This document shows, in pieces, positions 34,786 through 42,123 of a DNA stretch of 42,123 nt; position 1 is the stretch's first letter, and every line of letters starts with the position of its first letter. The notes beneath the pieces are model-generated. The model was given only the letters and a program-made list of their open reading frames with translations, was not told where the DNA came from and made no database searches. The position numbers and the translations under genes were made by a program. Source of the stretch: an uncultured Alcanivoracaceae bacterium (GTDB taxonomy: Bacteria > Pseudomonadota > Gammaproteobacteria > Xanthomonadales > Marinicellaceae); NCBI GenBank assembly GCA_913061105.1, contig CAJXVJ010000005.1, forward strand, positions 1 to 42,123, read 5' to 3'.

Positions 34786-37452
34786 TTACAAAAATTCTAT
34801 ACTCCAAGTATCAATATAGCCAGTATCAGCACCAGCACTGTCAATAACTTTTAGGCCCCAAGTCCCAGTAGCACCAGTATTACCGAGATCTAATGACTTA
34901 GATTCATTAATATCATTGGCACTTCCACCAGCAGGGCTTCTTAATGTGGTGATTGAACCCGTCGGATCAACCAATTGGACAGTTAAGTCACCTATATATG
35001 TATGTACAATGCTATATGTGATTTTTACATTGTTACTGACACCAGTTCTACTAACACTGATATTACTTGTGACTCCAGTTGAGTTATTGTCAGGTATATT
35101 TGCATTGGTAGTAGTTGAAAATACCTCACCAGAATTTGATCCAGTTGAATAATTACCAGTTAAACTCACGCCGCTAAATGAACTATATGCACGAACCATC
35201 ACATAATATGTCCCTGCTTGTGCCACTGAAACATCACAAACTTCATTGTTTCCACCAATATATGGACGACAATCATAATTTGAAGTCGTTGGCGCACTGC
35301 CATATCTCACATATAAATCTGCATCACCTGATCCACCATTGATAACAAAACTCAGTTGACTTGCACCAGCTGGCACTTCCATACTGTATTCAATGCTGTT
35401 GTTTTGGCTAGCAGATAATCCTGTAATTGTCACCCCATTACTTAACACATTACCTACTGGTGGAGCAGTAACTGAAACAGATTGAGATGATGTATCAGTT
35501 GCTGCATCATTATCAGTAACAGTCAACGTTACATTATAGGTACCAGCACTGGCATAAGTGTTAGATGCTGATATACCAGATGCACCGAATGACCATGAAT
35601 AATTGACTATACTGCCATCGTTATCTGAACTGGTTGTTGCATCAAATCCACAAACTAAATCTGTACAATTCACTGTAAATGAAGCCGTAGGTGACACATT
35701 GACTGGTGGTGCTGTGACAGTAACAGATTGTGAACTTGAATTACTGGCACCTTCATTATCAGTCACAGTCAACGAAACCGTATAAGTACCAGCACCAGAA
35801 AAAGTATTATTTGACGCAATACCCGATCCGCCAAATGACCATGAATAACTGACTATACTGCCATCTCCATCAGTACTGTTTGAAGCATCGAAACTACAGG
35901 TTAAATCAATACAATTTGAACTAAATGAAGCAACAGGTGCATTATTTGATGAAGGATTCGTGTAACTCCCCTCCAAACTTACTCCAGCATATGTTGAATA
36001 AGCCCGAATCATGACATGATAAGTGCCTGCTTGAGCATTGGATATATCACATGATTCAACATTACCACCAATATAAGGACGACAATCGTAATTTGACTGT
36101 GTTGGAGCTGAGCCAAATCTAACATATAAGTCGGCATCTCCTGAACCTCCACTAATATTAAAACTTAAATTTGTTGCGCCAGTTGGAACAGATAAGGTGT
36201 AGTTCTGTTCATTTCCTTGATTTCCAGATAAACCAGTTTTGGCCACACCATTAGCCAACACATTGTCAGTCTGAGTATTATCCAGTGAAGTCACCGATAG
36301 TTGTGAACTATTTGAAGACTCATTGTTACTGTTATCTAAGGCTGTTACACGGTAATAATATTGGGTGTCTAAAGCTACAGTATTGTCTGTGTAATCTGAA
36401 ACATTCACTAATGTATTATTTAGTTTAGAAAAACCAGAACCACTGGTGGTTGAACGGTAAACATTATAACCAGCTAAATCTGATTCAGTATTATTAAACC
36501 AATCCAAGGTAATCGTGCCAATAGAAGGTGCTTCTCCAGTTAAATTATTGGGAGCATTCGGAGCCGTAGTATCCGTACCTCCTCCATTACATACCAGTTC
36601 AAACACACATTCAACCCATTCTGGATGATCGATAAATGGATTGCGATTGCCTTGACCATTGGCAACAGCTTCGTTATGTTGGTGTTCATAAATATCAACT
36701 GGATCACTGTTGTGCCACGTAATTAATACTGATAACAAGCCCATATAAGCTTGTGATTCATTGGAGCCAGTTTGTGAAGCATTAATCAATGCCAAATCAT
36801 CTGTTAATTCTAAATCAGGCTCTGAATGGTTGGTAATCCCATGCGTTCCACCTTCATAACGGACGGCCATATAAAACATGGCACGCGCTACATCGCCTTG
36901 GCGAGCCTCCCATACATCCCATATGCCAGTTTTTGTAAAGTTGGATTGACCAGTTCCACCTCGACCATTATTGACATCTGTTGGCTTTTCAGTACAGCCA
37001 CTGGTACAAATGTCAAATGGTTTATTGGAGCGTGAAGAATTGTAAGAACTATTTGCAATAAATAAATGGTGCATATCCGTATATGGATAGTTACTACTGC
37101 CATCATTTGGAAAACCATAAGACTTAGGCCAAGAATGTTCTCGGTTATAATTGTTATTGCCACCAGTGACTTTTGCGTAATCACTGTTTTTGTATAATGC
37201 AATGACGCGGTTAGAATCATCCACATCTTCACCAGCCAATTCCAATATATCCCAGGTATCTGTGGATGATGAAGTATAGGGAATTCTTGTATGATCTTTA
37301 ATAATATTGTGCAATGAAGATTTCAATGCAGAAGGGGTTGAAGCATCTACAGATGAGTAATAACCTGGATCAGCTTGCGAATAGACAACATTAACATTTA
37401 AAACTAAGACCAAATAAGTAACTAATAACTTTACAAATTCTTTTTTGAACAT
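34786..37452 (-). CDS. Secreted endonuclease I with FN3, PPC, PKD and P domains
   Basis: An 888-residue exported nuclease. A signal peptide (about 1-26, ending VVYSQ) leads into an endonuclease I/EndA-NucM domain (about 27-290). Its active-site motif is NREHSWPKS (103-111), and YTDMHHLFIANSSYNSSRSNKPF follows as in the family. Downstream come one fibronectin III domain (about 295-390), a pre-peptidase C-terminal domain (about 395-490, ADLYVRFGSAP), two PKD domains (about 504-660), a second PPC domain (about 665-760, ADLYVRYGSAP) and a proprotein-convertase P domain (about 780-888, HTYIGDLTVQLVDPTG). The typical enzyme is only the first of these. The tail suggests type II secretion and binding to a surface or polymer. 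It probably scavenges extracellular DNA. Confidence 0.93.
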   Translation of the reverse strand: MFKKEFVKLLVTYLVLVLNVNVVYSQADPGYYSSVDASTPSALKSSLHNIIKDHTRIPYTSSSTDTWDILELAGEDVDDSNRVIALYKNSDYAKVTGGNNNYNREHSWPKSYGFPNDGSSNYPYTDMHHLFIANSSYNSSRSNKPFDICTSGCTEKPTDVNNGRGGTGQSNFTKTGIWDVWEARQGDVARAMFYMAVRYEGGTHGITNHSEPDLELTDDLALINASQTGSNESQAYMGLLSVLITWHNSDPVDIYEHQHNEAVANGQGNRNPFIDHPEWVECVFELVCNGGGTDTTAPNAPNNLTGEAPSIGTITLDWFNNTESDLAGYNVYRSTTSGSGFSKLNNTLVNVSDYTDNTVALDTQYYYRVTALDNSNNESSNSSQLSVTSLDNTQTDNVLANGVAKTGLSGNQGNEQNYTLSVPTGATNLSFNISGGSGDADLYVRFGSAPTQSNYDCRPYIGGNVESCDISNAQAGTYHVMIRAYSTYAGVSLEGSYTNPSSNNAPVASFSSNCIDLTCSFDASNSTDGDGSIVSYSWSFGGSGIASNNTFSGAGTYTVSLTVTDNEGASNSSSQSVTVTAPPVNVSPTASFTVNCTDLVCGFDATTSSDNDGSIVNYSWSFGASGISASNTYASAGTYNVTLTVTDNDAATDTSSQSVSVTAPPVGNVLSNGVTITGLSASQNNSIEYSMEVPAGASQLSFVINGGSGDADLYVRYGSAPTTSNYDCRPYIGGNNEVCDVSVAQAGTYYVMVRAYSSFSGVSLTGNYSTGSNSGEVFSTTTNANIPDNNSTGVTSNISVSRTGVSNNVKITYSIVHTYIGDLTVQLVDPTGSITTLRSPAGGSANDINESKSLDLGNTGATGTWGLKVIDSAGADTGYIDTWSIEFL

Positions 37453-37878
37453 TTTAAACCTCTCTCTCTTTTTTTATATGATAAACCGCAAGATTCACAC
37501 ACAAATGTAGATAAGGTCGATAAAAAATAACAACAACTAACAAGTGGAATGAAAACTTATGCAGTTTAATTATTGATGTTCATATTACATGAACGCCATT
37601 CATTATTTCCGTTGCTTTGGAACTTTATACAAAGCTCTCTATTATTATTTTTTTTATGGGGTTTATTAAAGAATAAATTTGATAAAATATTCACTAACAG
37701 CCCAAAAGAATATTACATTTTTTTATTAAAAATGTAAACTGATTTTATAATATTTAATGCGATTGATAACATTTACTAATGCGAAATACATCAATGATAT
37801 ATATTACAAAATTAATGATAGATTAATACCATATATTGTCACCTATCAATAAACCAGATTATATACATGATTAGTGAG
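37453..37878. other. Intergenic region with hairpins, no gene seen
   Basis: About 430 very AT-rich bases lie between the SGNH hydrolase and nuclease genes, with no ORF of note. A palindrome GTTCAT-ATTAC-ATGAAC (37578-37594) looks operator-like and lies about 125 bases before the nuclease ATG. A 10-bp hairpin, TTACATTTTT/AAAAATGTAA (37713-37737), has a 5-base loop. Confidence 0.5.
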
Positions 37879-37900
37879 GATTGAATAAATCTATTCAATC
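37879..37900 (-). repeat. Hairpin spanning the SGNH stop codon
   Basis: GATTGAATA pairs perfectly with TATTCAATC around a 4-base loop, and the stop codon of the SGNH hydrolase lies in the stem. No U tract follows on the - strand, so it may protect the 3' end of the message rather than terminate it. Confidence 0.5.
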
Positions 37901-38746
37901 AAAACTTGATTTGAAAATTGTATCAAAACGCTGATGAAAATAACCATCAAATAGGTTTTGAACAAGGTACTCGTGACTTTGAGGACTCAGATGAAAACAA
38001 TCTGGAACACCAATCCCAAGCGTGTCACGCATCGACTCTACAGGACTTGGACGATTTAAATCACCGGGAGGTAACAATTGCCCAGGAAGTATTCCATCAT
38101 CTGGAAAACCATAATAAGATTGCATAAGACCAGCATGATCGACGTGAAATACTTTTGAGTTATTGTTCGCCAATTGTTGATAAACCAGTTCAAAAGCAGT
38201 TGAACTGGTATTGAGCTCTAAAGCACTTGGCTCTCCAAGACCTTCCCATTTTTCTCTACACAGATCTCCTGTAAAAATTCCAATCGTATCAACAAAATTA
38301 GGATAGTCATAAAAGCTTAAGATTATTTCAATGTCTGTATCAAGCAATAAAATGGCATCAATTATTGTATTGAGGTCATTGACAATGGTTTGTTGCAAGG
38401 ACAATATTTGCATTTCAGGCATTCCTGAGATCCAATTACCTAGAAAATCATTACCGCCAAGTGTCAATTGAACCGTATCTATGGAAGGATTATTCATTAA
38501 CTCATTAGTAATAATGAGCAATTGGTCAGGTTGAACCCAATCAGAAGCTCGGGTCCCTAATTGGGTTGTTAATAAACCCAGTACTTCAATATTGGCAAAA
38601 CCATTGTCTGCGAACACATCTTCATGGGCTCCATCAATAAATTGGAACTGTGCCCAGCTATCGCCTACAAGTAACACCCTTTTGTTTTGGGCCAAAACAG
38701 TGATGGCAAAAGTCATTCCAAATGCCATTATTAAAAAACGTTTCAT
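37895..38746 (-). CDS. Exported SGNH/GDSL hydrolase, C-terminal IFKSSFD
   Basis: A 283-residue exported esterase/lipase-type hydrolase. I start at MKRFLIMAFG (38746), which gives a clean signal peptide ending VLAQ. The track's extra 20 residues run into the upstream gene. Block I is VLLVGDSWAQ (Ser about 30), block III is LTLGGNDFLGN (Gly-x-Asn-Asp oxyanion site), and block V is PDCFHLSPQSHEYL, supplying the Asp-x-x-His pair. The protein ends with RFDTIFKSSFD, matching terminal motifs elsewhere in the window. It follows the glutathione transferase gene by five bases and may be co-transcribed with it. The ester substrate is unknown. Confidence 0.88.
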   Translation of the reverse strand: MKRFLIMAFGMTFAITVLAQNKRVLLVGDSWAQFQFIDGAHEDVFADNGFANIEVLGLLTTQLGTRASDWVQPDQLLIITNELMNNPSIDTVQLTLGGNDFLGNWISGMPEMQILSLQQTIVNDLNTIIDAILLLDTDIEIILSFYDYPNFVDTIGIFTGDLCREKWEGLGEPSALELNTSSTAFELVYQQLANNNSKVFHVDHAGLMQSYYGFPDDGILPGQLLPPGDLNRPSPVESMRDTLGIGVPDCFHLSPQSHEYLVQNLFDGYFHQRFDTIFKSSFD

Positions 38747-38751
38747 ATGTA

Positions 38752-39351
38752 TCAGACGTTCATGCCTTTTATAACAGCTGACCGTTTGCTTAATTGTTGA
38801 TGCCAACGAACAATATTATCATATCCTAACTCAACAAAACTGTCACACAACCTATCAATGGCAGGGTAAGCTGCAATGTCTGCTATCGAGTAATCAAAAC
38901 CATTTAAAAACTCATGTTCTGATAACTGTTTATCAAAATATTGGTATAAATTCAAATAACGGTCCTTGATAAATTGGGCCGCGACCAGTTGTGGTTCCTT
39001 GATCAACGCCTTAAGGTAAAAATTATTAAATAAGTTGGGAGCCAAATCACTGGCATGAAACATCATCCATTCTTGTGTTTTTGCTTTTTTACTGGTATCT
39101 GATGGCATCAGTTTTCCTGATTTTTCAGCCAAGTAAATTAATATGGCTGATGACTGAGACAAAACCAATCCATTGTCTTGATCGACGATAATAGGAATGC
39201 GACCTGATGGATTTAGTTTTAAAAACTCAGGTTTTTGTTGCTCTCCTTTCATTAAATTTACTTTATGAAGATTGTATTCTAACTGCATTTCTTCTAATGC
39301 AATAACAATATTTTGGCCGTTAATGGTGGCATATGTATATAAGTCAATCAC
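38752..39351 (-). CDS. Glutathione S-transferase family protein
   Basis: A 199-residue cytosolic transferase. The N-terminal thioredoxin-like half (IDLYTYATINGQNIVIALEEMQLEYNLHKVNL) leads to FLKLNPSGRIPIIVDQDNGLVLSQSSAILIYLAEK, with the cis-Pro and the Gln-Ser that bind glutathione. The C-terminal helical half includes HEFLNGFDYSIADIAAYPAIDRL, the usual N-capping box. It is of the Ure2p/Nu-like bacterial type by look. The start codon is GTG (39351), unlike the ATG used by most genes here. Its stop is five bases before the SGNH hydrolase ATG. Confidence 0.93.
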   Translation of the reverse strand: MIDLYTYATINGQNIVIALEEMQLEYNLHKVNLMKGEQQKPEFLKLNPSGRIPIIVDQDNGLVLSQSSAILIYLAEKSGKLMPSDTSKKAKTQEWMMFHASDLAPNLFNNFYLKALIKEPQLVAAQFIKDRYLNLYQYFDKQLSEHEFLNGFDYSIADIAAYPAIDRLCDSFVELGYDNIVRWHQQLSKRSAVIKGMNV

Positions 39352-39451
39352 GATTTTTATTTATTTGAAAACCATATTTTAGCATTTTAAATTGAAAGAA
39401 TAAAATGGCGAACTCTAATATTTACTGTTAAAGCAAAGGGCTTTAGAAATT

Positions 39452-40744
39452 TTACAAACTGTTTATCAACGCTTCGGCTTTGTGCATAGACTCTATGGCT
39501 TCATTTTCTGCAATTGAATCATAAACAATTCCTGCTCCTGCTTGGAACGATAGTTTATTATTTGAAAGTGTGAATGTGCGAATAAGAATATTTAAATCCA
39601 TCCTGCCATCATCTGTAATGTATCCCATTGACCCTGTATAGGCGCCCCTTGGATGGGTTTCTAATTCATCAATAATTTGCATACAACGAATTTTAGGGCA
39701 CCCAGTAATTGTACCACCAGGGAATGTGGCCTTCATAATATCGTAAAATGTCGTATTATCTATTAATTCACCCACAACATTGGATACGATGTGATGGACT
39801 TTTGCATAGGATTCAACCTCCATAAATTCATCAACTTTTACAGTGCCGATTTTACTGACTCGGCCCAAATCATTGCGTTCTAAATCAATTAACATGATGT
39901 GTTCGGCTTGTTCTTTTGGGTGATTGATCAATTCTTCAAGCAACTCTTGATCTTTGTGTTTATCTTTATGTCTTGGGCGAGTACCTGCAATTGGTCTTGA
40001 TTCTATGATGTGATTTTCAACTTTGACCAGCCTTTCAGGAGATGAACTGATGATTGAGAAATCTTGGGTTTGTAAAATCCCAGCAAAGGGTGAAGGATTA
40101 TGTACAGACAAGGTTGTGTAAAGTTCTAAAGCGTCAATTTTGCAATCTGATTTCACCTGCCAATTTCGGGCAAGATTAACTTGGTAGACATCTCCTTGTT
40201 TTATATAGGACTTGGCTTTGTCTACATTTCTAACGTAGGCTTCTACATCGTCACTTTGTAATTCTAAATGATTGGTAAAATTAATGGTGCTGCAATTTTG
40301 ATTTTTTATTAACTTCTGAAGCTTTTTAACGTGCTTTTTTGATTGTCCAACCAACCAATATTGATCTTTTATGTGATCAATAATAATCGCTGATTTACAC
40401 CTGATTGCAATTGCCAATGGTTGTTCATTATCATGCTGTACATCAGATAGAACTTCTTCCCATTCAAGCACACTGGCATAACTCAGATAGACAAACCATC
40501 CAGAATAAAACGGCAAATCATCACCCTTATAATTTATGACTGGTTTATTGAATTTTTTTAACAGTTTTTTGAGTTGTTTTCTATTGAATGCGGCTTTGAC
40601 TTTTTTAGATTTTGCAAATAACAGACTGTATCGTCCTGTTTTCTTATTTTTGGTATTACTCGCTAATAGAGCAGGAAACTTGTCAGGATAGCTTCGAGTT
40701 AAACCAATTAAATCTGGTTTTGATTTCAGCTCAACTCGAAACAT
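39452..40744 (-). CDS. pabB: Aminodeoxychorismate synthase component I
   Basis: A 430-residue chorismate-binding enzyme of the PabB/TrpE family. PabB makes 4-amino-4-deoxychorismate for folate with the PabA glutaminase. The C-terminal domain is clear: YIKQGDVYQVNLARNW, SPERLVKV, DLERNDLGRV, ATFPGGTITGCPKIR and YTGSMGYI. The active-site signature reads PIAGTRPR rather than the PIKGT of E. coli PabB, so the Lys that attacks chorismate is absent, as in TrpE and one class of PabB. I call PabB rather than TrpE from overall length and its place 14 bases after fabF, where folate genes such as pabC are usual. TrpE remains possible, and no trp genes are near. Confidence 0.85.
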   Translation of the reverse strand: MFRVELKSKPDLIGLTRSYPDKFPALLASNTKNKKTGRYSLLFAKSKKVKAAFNRKQLKKLLKKFNKPVINYKGDDLPFYSGWFVYLSYASVLEWEEVLSDVQHDNEQPLAIAIRCKSAIIIDHIKDQYWLVGQSKKHVKKLQKLIKNQNCSTINFTNHLELQSDDVEAYVRNVDKAKSYIKQGDVYQVNLARNWQVKSDCKIDALELYTTLSVHNPSPFAGILQTQDFSIISSSPERLVKVENHIIESRPIAGTRPRHKDKHKDQELLEELINHPKEQAEHIMLIDLERNDLGRVSKIGTVKVDEFMEVESYAKVHHIVSNVVGELIDNTTFYDIMKATFPGGTITGCPKIRCMQIIDELETHPRGAYTGSMGYITDDGRMDLNILIRTFTLSNNKLSFQAGAGIVYDSIAENEAIESMHKAEALINSL

Positions 40745-40758
40745 AATTAGATAACGTC

Positions 40759-41997
40759 TTAAATCTTTTTGAAGATAACAGTGGCATTGGTTCCACCAAA
40801 TCCAAATGAGTTTGACATACTGGTATCAATGACTGAATTTCTAGACTCATTGGCAATATAGTCCAAATCACAACCTTCTCCAGGATTATCTAAGTTAATT
40901 GTACCTGGCAATATTTGATCTCTAATAGCAAGCAAACTAAAGATAGCCTCTACTCCACCTGCAGCCCCCAATAAATGTCCAGTCATGGACTTTGTAGATC
41001 CAACAGCTGTGGTATAAGCATATTCACCCAAAGCAATTTTAACTGCATCAGTTTCACCTTTATCGCCTAACGGTGTTGATGTACCATGTGCATTAATATA
41101 ATCAATTTGATTTGGGTTTATTTCTGCATCATTCATGGCATTAACCATGCAACGTGCTGCACCTTCGCCGCCAGGCGATGGAGATGTCATGTGGTAAGCA
41201 TCTGAACTCATGCCAAAACCTGATACCTCTGCATAAATTTTAGCACCACGGGCTTTTGCATGTTCGTATTCTTCTAATACCAATACTCCTGCACCATCAC
41301 CCAATACAAAACCATCTCTGTCTCTGTCCCATGGACGTGAGGCAGCTTTAGGGTCATCGTTTCTTGTTGATAAGGCTTTAGCTGAAGCAAATCCACCAAT
41401 GGCCAAAGGTGTGGTTGCATATTCACAACCTCCACAAATCATAACATCAGCATCACCATAAGCAATGCTGCGCATGCCCAGACCAATATTATGTGTGGCC
41501 GTTGAGCATGCTGAAACTGCAGACAAACTTGGTCCTTTTATGCCATACATAATAGACAAGTGACCTGCGGCCATATTAATAATTGTACTGGGAACGAAAA
41601 ATGGTGAAATTCTTCGCGCGCCTTTTTCCAGCCAAGTTTCAGTGGTTTTTTGAATACCATAAATACCACCTATACCTGCTGCCACATAAACACCGACTCT
41701 TTCTGCATTTTGTTCTGTTATTTCTAGACCAGAATCATTAATGGCATCAACGCCAGCTGCAATCCCATAATGCATAAATGGATCCATTTTACGCGCATCT
41801 TTTTTCTTGATGTATTTGTCTACATCTAAATCTCGTACTTCGCCCGCAATTGTGCAGGCAAAATCTGTTGTATCAAAATGGGTTAATTGATCAATACCAC
41901 TGTTTCCTTCAGTGATATTTCCCCAAGCTGTTTTTATTGAGTTTCCGACAGGTGAAACGATTCCCATCCCTGTCACTACGACTCTTCTTTCGGTCAT
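40759..41997 (-). CDS. fabF: 3-oxoacyl-ACP synthase II
   Basis: A 412-residue condensing enzyme that elongates acyl-ACP with malonyl-ACP (KAS II), active in the cytoplasm. The catalytic triad is Cys in [12 protein letters not shown] (about 163), His in [11 protein letters not shown] (about 303) and His in [13 protein letters not shown] (about 340). The N-terminus [17 protein letters not shown] and the C-terminus [18 protein letters not shown] are typical, and length matches E. coli FabF. AGGT sits upstream of the ATG. A terminator-like hairpin just upstream suggests acpP lies beyond the contig end, the usual acpP-fabF order, with fabF reached by partial readthrough. Confidence 0.97.
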   Translation of the reverse strand: MTERRVVVTGMGIVSPVGNSIKTAWGNITEGNSGIDQLTHFDTTDFACTIAGEVRDLDVDKYIKKKDARKMDPFMHYGIAAGVDAINDSGLEITEQNAERVGVYVAAGIGGIYGIQKTTETWLEKGARRISPFFVPSTIINMAAGHLSIMYGIKGPSLSAVSACSTATHNIGLGMRSIAYGDADVMICGGCEYATTPLAIGGFASAKALSTRNDDPKAASRPWDRDRDGFVLGDGAGVLVLEEYEHAKARGAKIYAEVSGFGMSSDAYHMTSPSPGGEGAARCMVNAMNDAEINPNQIDYINAHGTSTPLGDKGETDAVKIALGEYAYTTAVGSTKSMTGHLLGAAGGVEAIFSLLAIRDQILPGTINLDNPGEGCDLDYIANESRNSVIDTSMSNSFGFGGTNATVIFKKI

Positions 41998-42017
41998 TAG
42001 ATTTACCTATTTTTAGT

Positions 42018-42049
42018 AAAAAAAAAGCCACGTAATGTACGCAGCTTTT
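42018..42049 (-). terminator. Terminator/attenuator upstream of fabF
   Basis: On the - strand AAAAGCTGCGTA pairs with TACGTGGCTTTT (12 bp including two G-U pairs) around a CAT loop. At least five T residues follow. It probably ends most acpP transcripts and lets some continue into fabF. Confidence 0.8.
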
Positions 42050-42070
42050 CTAATTAATTTCATTATTAAT

Positions 42071-42123
42071 CTGTCTCTTATACACATCTCCAAGCCCACG
42101 AGACAGGCAGAAATCTCGTATGC
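42071..42123. other. Nextera i7 adapter, reverse complement (artefact)
   Basis: The Tn5 mosaic end ctgtctcttatacacatct is followed by the Nextera linker, the index aggcagaa and the start of P7, atctcgtatgc. The index is the same as at the left end. The linker differs from the standard by one base (A for G at 42092), probably a read error. Genomic sequence ends at about 42070. Confidence 0.97.

Noticed and set aside
1-42123. Tn5-type mosaic ends in inverted orientation at both window ends, as if the whole window were a composite transposon
   Set aside because: The mosaic ends are directly attached to Illumina index and P7 primer sequence, so they come from library preparation. No transposase gene is present.

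Overview
The window is an assembled contig from an AT-rich, chromosomal, Gram-negative gammaproteobacterium. This rests on LolA, many lipoprotein signals, an FtsK/LolA/RarA/CrcB housekeeping run, and FabF behind an apparent acpP-type terminator. The mix of large secreted modular proteins and short terminal IFxxxF motifs reminds me of Marinicella and related Lysobacterales. That placement is an inference from gene content, not a database result. Both contig ends are Illumina Nextera i7 adapter (the index matches N703 as I remember it), so genuine sequence runs only from about 50 to 42070. I saw no tRNA, rRNA, CRISPR array, insertion sequence or integrase gene.

Layout. (1) 0.1-10.4 kb, + strand: four secreted proteins, namely a tandem lamin-tail protein, a sortilin/BNR propeller protein, a zinc metalloprotease with thrombospondin-3 repeats, and a PDZ aspartyl protease. 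(2) 10.4-14.9 kb, - strand: an esterase-like lipoprotein, a beta-helix lipoprotein, an EamA transporter and a signal peptidase I. (3) 15.3-17.0 kb, +: a secreted beta-helix protein. (4) 17.1-26.8 kb: an accessory region of small metabolic and hypothetical genes. It holds a four-gene operon (zinc alcohol dehydrogenase, cysteine hydrolase, VOC protein, Tat-exported intradiol dioxygenase). It also holds a tightly packed operon (VOC protein, subclass B3-like metallo-beta-lactamase, unknown, GNAT acetyltransferase), a frameshifted small membrane gene missed by the ORF track, and an aspartate/glutamate racemase that has the anatomy of an integron gene cassette. (5) 26.8-27.6 kb: non-coding DNA full of short palindromes. 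(6) 27.6-33.8 kb, -: ald-ftsK-lolA-rarA-crcB plus a VF530-type small protein. (7) 33.9-39.4 kb: an Asn/Arg/His/Tyr-rich secreted protein, a multidomain secreted endonuclease I, an SGNH hydrolase and a glutathione S-transferase. (8) 39.4-42.0 kb, -: fabF-pabB.

How it fits together. The core genes serve fatty-acid and folate precursor synthesis (fabF, pabB), chromosome segregation (ftsK), stalled-fork repair (rarA), lipoprotein transport (lolA), fluoride export (crcB) and alanine catabolism (ald). The secreted nuclease, proteases and propeller proteins suggest a heterotroph that degrades external polymers. Most carry Sec or lipoprotein signals, and several have exoenzyme-type accessory domains (PPC, PKD, P-domain, TSP3).

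The observations most worth following are the cassette-like racemase, whose leading core half-site matches the inverse core at its 3' end; the 11-bp phased repeats upstream of the VF530 gene and the low-complexity gene; the shared terminal IFxxxF motif; and the broken small membrane gene.
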